A stretch of 64,000 bases of DNA, taken from assembly GCF_020171345.1 (NCBI RefSeq), contig NZ_JAIUZM010000003.1, positions 434,001 to 498,000 of the forward strand, written 5' to 3'. This DNA comes from Microbulbifer agarilyticus (GTDB lineage Bacteria > Pseudomonadota > Gammaproteobacteria > Pseudomonadales > Cellvibrionaceae). Shown piece after piece: positions 16,919-25,534 of this stretch. Position numbers and translations under genes: made by a program. The notes beneath the pieces are model-generated. The model had not been told where the DNA came from and searched no databases. It saw nothing but the letters and a program-made list of their open reading frames with translations. How positions within the stretch are numbered: the first letter of the stretch is position 1; each line of letters opens with the position of its first letter.

Positions 16919-17386
16919 ATGCTTACCAAGCAAGACAAAAAGGTATTAACAACGCTGCAAGACAACGGGCGCTTGCCGATCGTGGAATTGGCAAAGCAAA
17001 CGCATATGTCTGAGTCTACTTGCCTGAGGCGTACTAAAAGCCTGGAAGAGCGGGGCATCATTAAAGGGTATAGCGCGATTTTAGATGCTGAAAAGGCGGG
17101 GTTTGGGGTGGTCGCGTTTGTTCAGGTGAGTATTAATCAGAATAATGAGGCGGAATTTGATGGCTTTAAAGCCGCTGTGCAAGCGCACCCACTCATTTTG
17201 GAATGCTATTCACTATCTGGACAATATGATCATCTGATGAAGGTAGTGGCGAGGAATAATAAAGAGTTGTCACAATTCATCTTAAAAACACTACGAGGGT
17301 TTCCCGAAATAAAGGATGCACAAACCCTCTTTGTGTTGGATCAAGTAAAACACACAACTTCCTTGCCAGTAGAGCTGCCTGAATAA
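16919..17386 (+). CDS. Lrp/AsnC family transcriptional regulator
   Basis: This 155-residue protein starts MLTKQDKKVL. It has an N-terminal winged HTH (NGRLPIVELAKQTHMSESTCLRR) and a C-terminal RAM ligand-binding domain containing the typical ECYSLSGQYDHLMKVV segment. The ATG at 16919 has GACGG about eight bases upstream. The nearby ATG at 16913 and a TTG at 16871 have poorer spacing or extend beyond the family's usual start. It is divergent from the OsmC gene with about 136 bases between starts, so it may regulate that gene and itself. The effector, usually an amino acid, cannot be read from sequence. A Y1 transposase remnant begins two bases after its stop. Confidence 0.9.
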   Translation: MLTKQDKKVLTTLQDNGRLPIVELAKQTHMSESTCLRRTKSLEERGIIKGYSAILDAEKAGFGVVAFVQVSINQNNEAEFDGFKAAVQAHPLILECYSLSGQYDHLMKVVARNNKELSQFILKTLRGFPEIKDAQTLFVLDQVKHTTSLPVELPE

Positions 17387-17387
17387 A

Positions 17388-17670
17388 TGGGGTCAGATCA
17401 ACATTATGACACCTATTGGCATCCGCTAATTTTTTACATACATTAGTCTGCGGGTATTCCGCAGCATGTCATTTAGCGGGGCAACACCCGGCAAGCTTGC
17501 TTCTGTTCAGCGCAGGATATGATTGCCTACACCGGCTGGTTAAAATGGTATGCGCAGGAATTTGATATTCAGGTTCATGCTTGGGTGTTGATGACAAACC
17601 ACGTACACCTACTGCTAACTCCGGGGTCTGACCAGGGCGTTAGCAAACTGATAGCTGAAGTCGCCTGTTC
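17388..17670 (+). pseudogene. Truncated Y1 (RAYT-like) transposase with internal stop
   Basis: The stretch starts with TGGGGTCAGATCAACATTATGAC, close to the arms of the mini-element at 7491. One frame then reads AGIPQHVI-stop-RGNTRQACFCSAQ, followed by MIAYTGWLKWYAQEFDIQVH and the catalytic AWVLMTNHVHLLLTPGSDQGVSKL. The HUH motif (HVHLL) and the family N-terminus are clear. A CAG-to-TAG change near 17472 breaks the frame. Similarity ends near 17660, just before the FAH-family gene. The 3' half is lost, probably by deletion or by the event that brought in that gene. Confidence 0.8.
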
Positions 17671-17693
17671 CGCTAGCTATAAAGGAAGCGAAT

Positions 17694-18887
17694 ATGAGAA
17701 TTATAGGAAAATGTTTCGCGGTTGGATTTGCCGTTCTGGCAATAGGTGTCGTCGCTATGTGGGTTACGTCTCCTGACCCACAACACAACCCCGCAAGTTT
17801 CGAAGACGAGCCACTTGAGATGCGCCTGGCTCCATTGGAGGAAGCGATCACGCTCGCCCAGTTTCGTGATGAAGAGGGCCGCACTCGGACGATTATCGTG
17901 CGTGACATGAAAGGGGGAGTCGTTACAGGCGTTGATCTTGAGAAACTTGGGGCCTCACGAACCGACGATCCCTTCGAAGCGCTGGCCGCTGCGGACATAT
18001 CGCGTCTTCAGGCCAACCAGCAGGCTGATCAGTTAACCTTCACGATCAATGTCGACGAACTCTTGCCGTCTGGTTCCGGCGGTACGAGTCACATCGGAAC
18101 CGGCACAAATTTTCCAGAGCATGCCGAAGAAGCTAATAGCAGTGCTGTATTTCAGTTCCCGAAGTTCGGGGCGGCATCGGCGGCCAGGGCGCAGGTGCGT
18201 ACCGCCCCCGGAATTCTACTCGACTACGAAGTGGAGTTGTGCATTCGCTTTGATCGCGACCTTACGGCTCCGGAGCAGTTCGACGAAGCCATCAAGGGTT
18301 TTTTCCTGTGCGGTGATTTCACCAACAGGAATGCGCTAATCGAGCTGGCTGATCCCGACAATCTCGATTCTGGGTTCGGTTTTAGCGATGCAAAAAGCGG
18401 CCCCGATTTCTTTCCAACCGGGCCGTTTCTGGTAGTCCCCAATGATTGGAAGGCCTTTATATCCAGTGTCCGCATGACGACATCTGTGAACGAATCAAAT
18501 CGTCAGGATGCACGCGGAAGCGAAATGACGCTTGATTTCAAGGGGTTGGTTGAAAAGGCATTCACCGATACGGAAAGGCCACGCTTCCTCTATCGTGATG
18601 GATACGTAAAGCTGACATCCACTGGAACGATTCCGTCGTCTACTACAGTGATGTCAGGCACCGCTGAAGGTACGATTTTTACTCCACCTACGCGTGGTGA
18701 CATTATCGAGGCATTGGCCGCATATCTGGCGCGTGGCGGCCCACTGGGTGAGGAGTCATTCCTTGGCGTGGCGCGCCGGACATTCATAGCTAATGAGGTT
18801 GCCGGGAAACACTATCTCCAGCCAGGTGATGTCGTGCATCATGGATCTAATTACCTGGGCGATATCGTCGTCGTGGTTGTTGATTGA
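17694..18887 (+). CDS. FAH-family protein with N-terminal membrane anchor
   Basis: The 397-residue protein begins with a hydrophobic segment at about residues 8-24 (a signal anchor or uncleaved signal) and continues into a fumarylacetoacetate-hydrolase fold. The metal-site segment DYEVELCIRF, then GFFLCGDFTNRNALIEL, the SDAKSGPDFFPTGPFLV segment and a C-terminal LQPGDVVHHGSNYLG fit that family. FAH-fold enzymes cleave or decarboxylate diketo acids and are normally cytosolic, so the anchor is unusual. The N-terminal ~130 residues are not part of the core. AAAGGAAG precedes the ATG. No pathway gene is nearby; its neighbour is a transposase remnant, which suggests transfer. The substrate is unknown. 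Confidence 0.75.
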   Translation: MRIIGKCFAVGFAVLAIGVVAMWVTSPDPQHNPASFEDEPLEMRLAPLEEAITLAQFRDEEGRTRTIIVRDMKGGVVTGVDLEKLGASRTDDPFEALAAADISRLQANQQADQLTFTINVDELLPSGSGGTSHIGTGTNFPEHAEEANSSAVFQFPKFGAASAARAQVRTAPGILLDYEVELCIRFDRDLTAPEQFDEAIKGFFLCGDFTNRNALIELADPDNLDSGFGFSDAKSGPDFFPTGPFLVVPNDWKAFISSVRMTTSVNESNRQDARGSEMTLDFKGLVEKAFTDTERPRFLYRDGYVKLTSTGTIPSSTTVMSGTAEGTIFTPPTRGDIIEALAAYLARGGPLGEESFLGVARRTFIANEVAGKHYLQPGDVVHHGSNYLGDIVVVVVD

Positions 18888-18908
18888 CGGGGGTGATGAT
18901 CAATCAAA

Positions 18909-18952
18909 GGACACCCACAACATTCGCCCACAACATTCGCCCACAACATTCG
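18909..18952. repeat. GGACACCCA followed by three 13-bp tandem units
   Basis: GGACACCCA (18909-18917) overlaps three exact units of CCCACAACATTCG (18914-18926, 18927-18939, 18940-18952). It lies 21 bases after the FAH-family stop. The same motif with different 13-14 bp units occurs at 8915 and at 10429. Confidence 0.85.
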
Positions 18953-19174
18953 ATAGCAATACGGGCTTGAAATGCCCAGTGCTTCGGCCTGTGTTTTTCA
19001 CAAGGTGAGTAAGAGAAAAGTTTATATGCCTAGTTTTTTTGCGGCTTATGTAACTGAGTTTTCTTCAGGCCCATTGGGTATTTATGTGCTTGGCTTCAAT
19101 CGGGAATGTAGGTTTTAGGGCACGCCGCGGGAACAGCGTTTGGTGTTGGGCCACTACCCGTAGCAGCGCCGAGA

Positions 19175-19903
19175 ATGCTACCGGGTGCTAAAATTGTTGA
19201 TTATGTGTATGAGGCTAGGTTCATGGATGGGGAGCCACTAGATACTGAAATTGATCACCACACGGCTAAATTTATCGTGGGATTCATCGCTTTGTCACTG
19301 GCGACACTGACGGACTTGCTAACGCCTGGGGTCAGTATTAGCTCGATTAGCCTGTCCTACCACTTAACCGATCATGCCCGCAATGTATTCGTTGGCTCTC
19401 TCTGCGTCATATCCGCTTTTCTCTGGTCGTACAATGGCTACTCGTTGTTTCAAGCAGTCTTGAGTAAAGTCGCCGCAGTCGCTGTCGCAATGGTGGCTTT
19501 TTTTCCGTGTGATTGCCTTGCCGGTCGTGGTGATGAGGGGGCAGCTGCAGGGTCCACGATGGTTGGTGTTGTCCATACCACCGCGGCAATCTCCATGTTC
19601 ATTATCCTCGCAATTTTCTGTTGGCTGTTTTACCTGAGAGCCAAAGGTAAAGATTCTAAAGAGGCGAAGGTTAGGGGGCTGATTTATCGAGCCTGCGCAG
19701 TAGTTATGCTTGGTGCTATGGCCGTACAGTTGCTCGATATTCTGGGTTGGGTGGATTTTAGCGGAGTTACTCACCGCTTGACCTACTATGTCGAAGCGAC
19801 AGGCTTGATTGCATTTGGTGTTGCCTGGCTGACCGCCAGTCGCATGCTGCCATTTATTACCAGTGAAGATGAGCGTATAAAAATTGCGCTTTCTTCAAGG
19901 TAA
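19175..19903 (+). CDS. Multipass membrane protein, DUF998-like
   Basis: This 242-residue protein has about six hydrophobic segments. The order of SISLSYHLTDHARNVFVG after the first helix, an internal FFPCD segment, and a late VHTTAA helix resembles the DUF998 group of small integral membrane proteins. Function is unknown. The start could be the ATG at 19175 or 19223; the first gives a charged N-terminal tail. A ~290-base gap upstream holds the GGACACCCA repeat and nothing else I can identify. The next gene is a separate lipoprotein, so no operon is evident. Confidence 0.65.
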   Translation: MLPGAKIVDYVYEARFMDGEPLDTEIDHHTAKFIVGFIALSLATLTDLLTPGVSISSISLSYHLTDHARNVFVGSLCVISAFLWSYNGYSLFQAVLSKVAAVAVAMVAFFPCDCLAGRGDEGAAAGSTMVGVVHTTAAISMFIILAIFCWLFYLRAKGKDSKEAKVRGLIYRACAVVMLGAMAVQLLDILGWVDFSGVTHRLTYYVEATGLIAFGVAWLTASRMLPFITSEDERIKIALSSR

Positions 19904-20027
19904 CTGACTGTATGTGGTTGTCTCCATTCCGCGGGTTTGGCTTTTTCTGTTCTTTTTGCGAGTCAATTCAGCAACGATTCAGTTGCACTGGGTTATAAAG
20001 CAGGTGTGAATCCAAGGAAAACGCACC

Positions 20028-21032
20028 ATGCGCCAGATCCCATACCGATTACTTGCCGCCCTCACCATCACTTTGACGCTCGGAGGCTGTGTTACCTACC
20101 CAGCAGCGACGCCGGTGATCGTTGAGCAATCCTATGTCCGCAAGGCACCTCCGGTGTATTCCTATTCGGTGATCACCGACCCTGGCTATCGCTACTACGA
20201 CGATACCCTCGGCGTGTACGTATTCTACGACCGCAGCGACGTGTTCTATCGCGAGGGGCGCTACTATCGTTGGTATCGGGACCACTGGATTAGTGCCAGT
20301 CACTGGGGTGGCCGTTGGTATCCAGCCCCCAACTTTTATATCTCGGCAAACTTCAATGATCGCTGGCATACGCGCTTGCGCCGCCACGGCCAGCGCTATG
20401 CCGGGGGCCACCAGTACAGACCGCCGCGCCGGCACGTTCATGACCACAGTTACAAGCAGCGGGATCGGCATGACGGCAACCCATACCGGCATGATCGTCG
20501 TGAGGAAGGCAGGGATCGTCGCGAGGAGGGCAGGGATCGTCGTGAGGAACGCCAGGATCGTGGCCGAGACGGCGTGCAAGGGTTTGCTGGCGTACCCGGG
20601 TCAAAGCGGCGGGTGTTTCAGGCGGATAGTCAGGGCGGAGATCGCCGCAATGAACGCCGGAATCCACGTTTGAACCCAAGTCGGAACGAGAGGGTGGTTA
20701 ACGTTGCGGGCAAGCCGGCTGGCATTCGCGACCCACATGTTGTTCCCGCCGTAGATCGTTCAGAAAACGATCGCCGCGCAGTGCGCGACAGGCTCAAACC
20801 ACAAAGCCAGCGCGCCCAGCCCCAGCATCAGCCCCAGCGCAAAGCGTCAAATGATCGGCGCAATACGGCCGCGCAGCCAGCGCCGCGCCAGGAGCGCGAG
20901 CAACCAAAGAACGAGCAGCCAAAGAAAAAGGAAAAGGAGTCCAAAAAGAAAACGGATAAGCACAAGCAGGTACGCCTGGTGCATGACCCGCGTACCCGGC
21001 GGTCCAATGAAGCGCGCCGTCAGATCGATTGA
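20028..21032 (+). CDS. Arg/His/Gln-rich lipoprotein
   Basis: This 334-residue protein has a lipoprotein signal (LTLGGC lipobox, Cys at about residue 21), so it is probably anchored in the envelope. The first half is rich in Tyr and Trp: VYVFYDRSDVFYREGRYYRWYRDHWISASHW. The second half is low-complexity and strongly basic. It includes three copies of a seven-residue DRREEGR-like repeat encoded by 21-bp units (20493-20513, 20514-20534, 20535-20555) and a Gln/Lys-rich tail ending in KKEKESKKKTDKHK. The basic disordered tail could bind polyanions or peptidoglycan-linked polymers. That is a guess from composition. No enzyme motif is seen. Confidence 0.75.
   Translation: MRQIPYRLLAALTITLTLGGCVTYPAATPVIVEQSYVRKAPPVYSYSVITDPGYRYYDDTLGVYVFYDRSDVFYREGRYYRWYRDHWISASHWGGRWYPAPNFYISANFNDRWHTRLRRHGQRYAGGHQYRPPRRHVHDHSYKQRDRHDGNPYRHDRREEGRDRREEGRDRREERQDRGRDGVQGFAGVPGSKRRVFQADSQGGDRRNERRNPRLNPSRNERVVNVAGKPAGIRDPHVVPAVDRSENDRRAVRDRLKPQSQRAQPQHQPQRKASNDRRNTAAQPAPRQEREQPKNEQPKKKEKESKKKTDKHKQVRLVHDPRTRRSNEARRQID
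20493..20555 (+). repeat. Three 21-bp in-frame tandem units inside the lipoprotein gene
   Basis: Near-identical 21-base units begin GATCGTCGTGAGGAAGGCAG and encode DRREEGR-type heptads. They are in frame, so unit gain or loss would change protein length without breaking it. Confidence 0.8.
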
Positions 21033-21145
21033 TCCTGTTGATCAGCTCGCCCCATTAAAACGGCAAGCTAACGAGTCAAGGCTGTCACGCATCCCTCAGG
21101 TCGATACTATGGCACTTTTCCATAATATTAAGAGTAGCGATTGCG

Positions 21146-22786
21146 ATGAAGCCTACCGTACTTGCCTTTTCTTTACTGTCTTTAGCCCCGCTGGCGGCGG
21201 CCGATAGCCCATATTTCGATCAAGAACTCCCGGGCGCGACGGCCAAGTTGTTTGCCAAAGATACTGTGTCGGTGACAGGCCGTTACGAATACGGTATCGC
21301 CTTTTCTAAAGATCTGGACGAGATCTACTTCTCGGGGCAAAAAGACGGCAAGCCTGCTGCGATCTATTCATCCAAGCTGGTTGATGGCGCGTGGCAGCCC
21401 ATCAAGCAAGAGGCGTTTACCAAAGGCCAGAAAGCGGGCGAAATGCAGCCGTTTTTTAGCCCGGACGGTCGGCAGCTATTGTTTACCGCCTATAACGCAG
21501 ATTTTACCGATACCAAATTCTGGACGGTGGAGCGTGTTACCGATGGGTGGGGTGCTGCCAAGAAGCTTGCATCGCCGATCAATAACAGCGAAGTGTTTTA
21601 TTCGACGCTGGCCAGCAATGGCGACCTGTTTTTCACCAATATCATTGAATCCAGCGTCTACCATGCGCCCCTGGTTGATGGCGAATACCCCAAGGTAGAC
21701 AAGGTGGGTATCGAGCTTGGTATCCACGGATTTATCTCGCCGCAGCAAGACTATCTGCTGGTTGATGCCAAGGCCACGGGTGATGGGCGCAAAGACAGGG
21801 ACATCTACGTTTACTTCAAGCAGCCCAATGGCGGTTGGTCCGAGCCGGTTAGCTTGGGTAGCGAGGTAAACTCGACCCATAGCGAAACGGTGCCGAGCGT
21901 TACCCCGGACGGTAAATACCTGTTCTTTAGTCGTTATGATGAAGAGGGCGGTATTTCAAACCTCTATTGGATTAGTAGCGAAGTCATCGACAAGGTGCGC
22001 CCTGCACCCAAGTTGACAGGCCCGTACCTGGGTCAAAAAGTTCCGGGTGAAATTCCTGAAGTATTTGCGCCGGGTATCGTCTCTAGTCAGCAACGTGATT
22101 ACAGCGGTTTCTTCTCGCCCGACATGCGTGAGTTTTATTTTACGCGCAAAGCCAAAGATGAAAACAAGTGGTCGCTGATTAGCTACAAAAACGTGAATGG
22201 CAGCTGGCAACCGCAGCCGACCGAGCCCAGGGTAGGACGGCCGATTCTGTCGCCGGATGGCAACACCATGCATCTGGGCAAGCAGTTTAAAACGCGCACG
22301 GCCGAGGGTTGGTCAGACCTTCAAAGCCTGGGTGCGCCTTATGAAGACATTCGCATTATGCGGCTGATGTCATCGGCCAAAGGCACTTATGTGTTGGATG
22401 AGGGCACGCGCGACGGTACTGGGGTTATCCGTTACGCGCGCATCGTCGATGGCAAGCGCGAAGCCCCGCAGCCCTTTGGCCGGGAGATCAATGCGGGTAA
22501 ATGGAACGCTCATCCGTTTATCGCCCCTGACGAATCGTACATGATCTGGGACGGTGAACGCCCCAGCGGCTATGGCGATAACGACCTGTATATCAGCTTT
22601 CGGCAGCCCGATGGCTCCTGGGGTGAGGGCATCAATATGGGTGACAAGATCAACACGGAGGCCGCCGACGCAGGCGCGATCGTCACGCCAGATGGCAAGT
22701 ATTTGTTCTTCAATCGCAGCGGCGACGGCGATGGCGATATCTATTGGGTTGATGCCAAGGTACTCGAAGAACTTAGGGGCGAATAA
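21146..22786 (+). CDS. Periplasmic PD40 (TolB-like) beta-propeller protein
   Basis: This 546-residue protein has an N-terminal signal peptide ending near ADS. Repeated propeller motifs follow: FSPDGRQLLFTAY, VTPDGKYLFFSRYDEEGG, FSPDMREFYF, LSPDGNTMHL and TPDGKYLFFNRSGDGDGDIYW. These are the PD40/WD40-like units found in TolB and similar proteins, so it should fold as a beta propeller in the periplasm. The ligand or enzyme role is unknown. The closing NDLYISFRQPDGSWGE segments resemble those in uncharacterised PD40 proteins of marine bacteria. Neighbours give no pathway. Confidence 0.8.
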   Translation: MKPTVLAFSLLSLAPLAAADSPYFDQELPGATAKLFAKDTVSVTGRYEYGIAFSKDLDEIYFSGQKDGKPAAIYSSKLVDGAWQPIKQEAFTKGQKAGEMQPFFSPDGRQLLFTAYNADFTDTKFWTVERVTDGWGAAKKLASPINNSEVFYSTLASNGDLFFTNIIESSVYHAPLVDGEYPKVDKVGIELGIHGFISPQQDYLLVDAKATGDGRKDRDIYVYFKQPNGGWSEPVSLGSEVNSTHSETVPSVTPDGKYLFFSRYDEEGGISNLYWISSEVIDKVRPAPKLTGPYLGQKVPGEIPEVFAPGIVSSQQRDYSGFFSPDMREFYFTRKAKDENKWSLISYKNVNGSWQPQPTEPRVGRPILSPDGNTMHLGKQFKTRTAEGWSDLQSLGAPYEDIRIMRLMSSAKGTYVLDEGTRDGTGVIRYARIVDGKREAPQPFGREINAGKWNAHPFIAPDESYMIWDGERPSGYGDNDLYISFRQPDGSWGEGINMGDKINTEAADAGAIVTPDGKYLFFNRSGDGDGDIYWVDAKVLEELRGE

Positions 22787-23021
22787 ACAGGGCACCTCAA
22801 AAAAGGCATACCGGAAAACACAATCCTGCCGTTGTGTGGATTGACCTGAAGCTACTTTCGTGGACTTTGATTGCACCTCGGGGAAAACCGGCACGGCCGG
22901 AGATTATTTGCTTCAAGCATGCGACCGTGTAGGTATCACCACGAGCATGTGCCCGTACCGAGCGAAACGCGTGGCGTACACGCCGCGCGGTGATACGATC
23001 CGCGTAAACGCGGTGGATTTC

Positions 23022-23360
23022 TCAATCCTCGGCAGTGTTTGGGCCGATTACGCCACTTACTTGCGCGATTTTGTCCGCCGGAAAGCCTCCAAGCTTGGCG
23101 TGTTTGGCAATGATGTCCTTGTTGGGCGCCTCATAGACGCAGTAGAACTTATCCTCTGCAACATAACTCTGCTGCCACTGGATCTCTGGGCCCAGCGATT
23201 CGAGGATCGCACGTGATTTCTGGGAAATCGACTTGAGCTCGGCTGCGCTCAGCTGGCTCGCACCGGGAATGGTCCGCTCGATGATGTACTGGTTACCGGC
23301 AGCGGCTAATGAAGAAAGGCTCGAAAGTGTCAGAGCGGCGATGGATTTGATCAGGCGCAT
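23022..23360 (-). CDS. Small secreted DUF4242 protein
   Basis: This 112-residue protein has a signal peptide (MRLIKSIAALTLSSLSSLAAA). It continues into the DUF4242 pattern: QYIIERTIPGASQLSAAELKS, then SLGPEIQWQQSYVAEDKFYCVYEAPN and AKLGGFPADKIAQVS. Family members are small ferredoxin-like-fold proteins, some annotated as nickel-binding. The function is uncertain. Secretion and the single conserved Cys in FYCVYEAP fit an envelope metal-binding role but do not prove it. It is divergent from the winged-helix/TPR regulator at 23555, which could control it. Confidence 0.8.
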   Translation of the reverse strand: MRLIKSIAALTLSSLSSLAAAGNQYIIERTIPGASQLSAAELKSISQKSRAILESLGPEIQWQQSYVAEDKFYCVYEAPNKDIIAKHAKLGGFPADKIAQVSGVIGPNTAED

Positions 23361-23554
23361 AATGAATGTTTCCTTGGGTTAAGCCTCCACAAGCACCCGC
23401 TTGCGGCTGGCATTACCATGGAAACAACTAGCTGCCGCGCTCTCAATGAACTGGGGCTGAACCTTTACCTGAACTGAAAACTGTCATTAAATCAACCTCA
23501 TAGCAACAACAATGAACTGAACGGTGGAGCCCGGGCTCCACATGGGGCTGGCGC

Positions 23555-25408
23555 ATGGCAACACTGCAATTCGGTGAGTTCACCCTAGATTCTCCGAGTC
23601 TCACTCTGTCCCGGCGCGGGCGCACAGTGGTGGTGCAGGAGCTACCTCTTAAGCTGCTGGTCCTGTTGGCTAGCCGCCCAGGTGAGCTGTTCGACCGCGA
23701 CGAGCTATTCCGTCACTTCTGGCCGGATGACCAGAGTGGCTTGCTTGACGACAACCTCAACACGCTGGTGCGCAAACTGCGCCGAGCGCTCAACGACTCC
23801 CCACGTAACCCGCGTTTCATTGAAACACAGCCGCGTAAAGGCTATCGGTTTATTGCTCCGGTGGCGGTGGTGGGAAGCACCTCCAACGTGGACGCCTGCG
23901 CCATCGCGCCGCAACAGTCGGTAAGCCATATCCCTTGGCGTCGCCGACATGCCGCTGGTATCGCTGCCACTTTGGTGATTGCGCTAGCGCTTATCGTCGG
24001 ACCCTATCTGACAGGTCCCGAAGTACCGAGCCAACAACCCTTTCACTCAGTAGCGGTGTTGCCTTTCATAAATGTCGGCGATGACAACCAGCGGGACTAT
24101 TTTAGCGATGGCCTGGCGGATGAACTCATCAATCGCCTTGCCAGCTTTCCCGATCTTCGCGTAGTGGCACGCACCTCCTCATTTTCGATACAGGGTTCTG
24201 CGCTGGACGCGCGCGCTATCGGTAAACGGCTAGAGACTGATGTGCTTGTGGAGGGCAGCGTACACCGCAGAGATGACAAACTACGCATCCATGTGCGTCT
24301 GGTGGATACTCGTAGCGGCTACCAGCTTTGGGCACAGAGCTTTCAGCGCGACTCCACCGATATTTTTGCCCTGCAGGAGGAAGTTGCTCTGAACGTTGTA
24401 GCCTCGCTGGCTGGCAAACTGCTGCCGGAGGGCATTGGCCGCAGCCGCGCAGAAATTAATCCGGCCGCCTATGACAGCTACTTAAAGGGGCGCTTCTACT
24501 GGCACAAGCGGTCCGAGGTCGACCTGCGTCGGGCAGTGGTACATTTTGAGGCCGCTATTGGCCAGGCGCCTGACTACGCACCTGCGTGGGCGGGGCTTGC
24601 CGACACCTTTGCTGTGCTCGGGTTCTACGATTTCCTGCCGCCGGAGGAAGCTTTTGGCCGAGCCAAGGGCGCGGCCCGCCGCGCACTGCAGCTCGACCCC
24701 GCCAATGACTCGGCGGAGGCGACTCTGGGTTACGTCGCCCTCTACTTTGACTGGGACTTCGAGGAGGCCGAGGCGCGCTTCTTGCAGTCGATTGCCATTA
24801 ACCCGGCTTACGCCAAGGCCCACCAGTGGTATGCCAACTTGCTGGTGGCTGCGGGGCGCTTCGACAAAGCCGAGCGCGAGATGCGCTATGCCACTCAGCT
24901 AGACCCTTTGTCGCTGATTGCCAACGCGGCGCTGGGCTGGGTGCTTTACCACGCTGGGGATCACGAGGGGGCCCTGCGGCAGCTGGAAACAGCGCGGGAA
25001 CTCGATCCTGAATTCCAACTTGTGGACCTCTGGCGCGGCTGGACGCTTGAGGCCATGGGCGATTACGACGGGGCGATCACCGCGCTGGAGCGCAACGTCG
25101 AGAAATCGTCTGGTAACACGATCAGCGTGGCCTCGCTTGCGCGGGTGCTGGCCCTGGCGGGTAGGGAAGAAGAAGCGAGCACGCTGCTCCAAGGCCTGTT
25201 GGCAAGCGACGGATATGTGCCCGCCTATGAGGTGGCCAAGGCCCATCTCGCCGCGGGGAACAGCGACGCCGCAGTGCGCTGGCTCGAGCGGGCGTACGAG
25301 CAGCGCTCCCATTCAATGGTGTTCCTGCGCGTAGACCCGCAGCTTGCCAACCTGCGCAAGACCGCATCGTATCAGCAGATACTCGCGCAGGTGTTCAAAC
25401 GCGGTTGA
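23555..25408 (+). CDS. Membrane-bound winged-helix regulator with TolB-like and TPR domains
   Basis: This 617-residue protein has an OmpR/CadC-type DNA-binding domain at about 1-100, ending RKLRRALNDSPRNPRFIETQPRKGYRF. A single membrane helix lies at about 133-150. A TolB-like N-terminal module begins SVAVLPFINVGDDNQRDYFSDGLADELI, and TPR repeats fill the C-terminal half (about 300-600). Family precedent (CadC/ToxR-like proteins with adenylate-cyclase-associated TPR modules) suggests it senses an envelope or periplasmic cue and regulates transcription directly. Targets are unknown. Plausible ones are the divergent DUF4242 gene and the DUF2306 gene downstream. The start is the ATG at 23555. 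Confidence 0.88.
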   Translation: MATLQFGEFTLDSPSLTLSRRGRTVVVQELPLKLLVLLASRPGELFDRDELFRHFWPDDQSGLLDDNLNTLVRKLRRALNDSPRNPRFIETQPRKGYRFIAPVAVVGSTSNVDACAIAPQQSVSHIPWRRRHAAGIAATLVIALALIVGPYLTGPEVPSQQPFHSVAVLPFINVGDDNQRDYFSDGLADELINRLASFPDLRVVARTSSFSIQGSALDARAIGKRLETDVLVEGSVHRRDDKLRIHVRLVDTRSGYQLWAQSFQRDSTDIFALQEEVALNVVASLAGKLLPEGIGRSRAEINPAAYDSYLKGRFYWHKRSEVDLRRAVVHFEAAIGQAPDYAPAWAGLADTFAVLGFYDFLPPEEAFGRAKGAARRALQLDPANDSAEATLGYVALYFDWDFEEAEARFLQSIAINPAYAKAHQWYANLLVAAGRFDKAEREMRYATQLDPLSLIANAALGWVLYHAGDHEGALRQLETARELDPEFQLVDLWRGWTLEAMGDYDGAITALERNVEKSSGNTISVASLARVLALAGREEEASTLLQGLLASDGYVPAYEVAKAHLAAGNSDAAVRWLERAYEQRSHSMVFLRVDPQLANLRKTASYQQILAQVFKRG

Positions 25409-25430
25409 GCCCTAACTGCTCGTAACTGAT

Positions 25431-25480
25431 CGTAGTTGCTAGGAGTTGCTAGGAGTTGCTAGGAGTTGCTAGGAGTTGCT
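25431..25480. repeat. 10-bp tandem repeat array after the regulator gene
   Basis: AGGAGTTGCT repeats four times exactly (25441-25480), preceded by a degenerate unit CGTAGTTGCT (25431-25440). The period of one helical turn could give a phased protein-binding array. It could equally be slippage-prone sequence. It lies between the regulator's stop and the DUF2306 gene's stop, in a convergent intergenic region. Confidence 0.85.
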
Positions 25481-25534
25481 AGCGTGCTTTCGGCCAGCGC
25501 TCGCGGTTGCAGCTATCTGTGCAGCCCCTTGAGA

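Noticed and set aside
18909..18952. CRISPR-like direct repeats
   Set aside because: Contiguous 13-bp units without spacers are not an array; they fit the GGACACCCA module.
22860..23216. Rightward frame overlapping the DUF4242 gene
   Set aside because: It has no ribosome site or family features and lies antisense over the well-supported DUF4242 gene.
25431..25480. CRISPR array
   Set aside because: The units are 10 bp with no spacers and no cas genes nearby.
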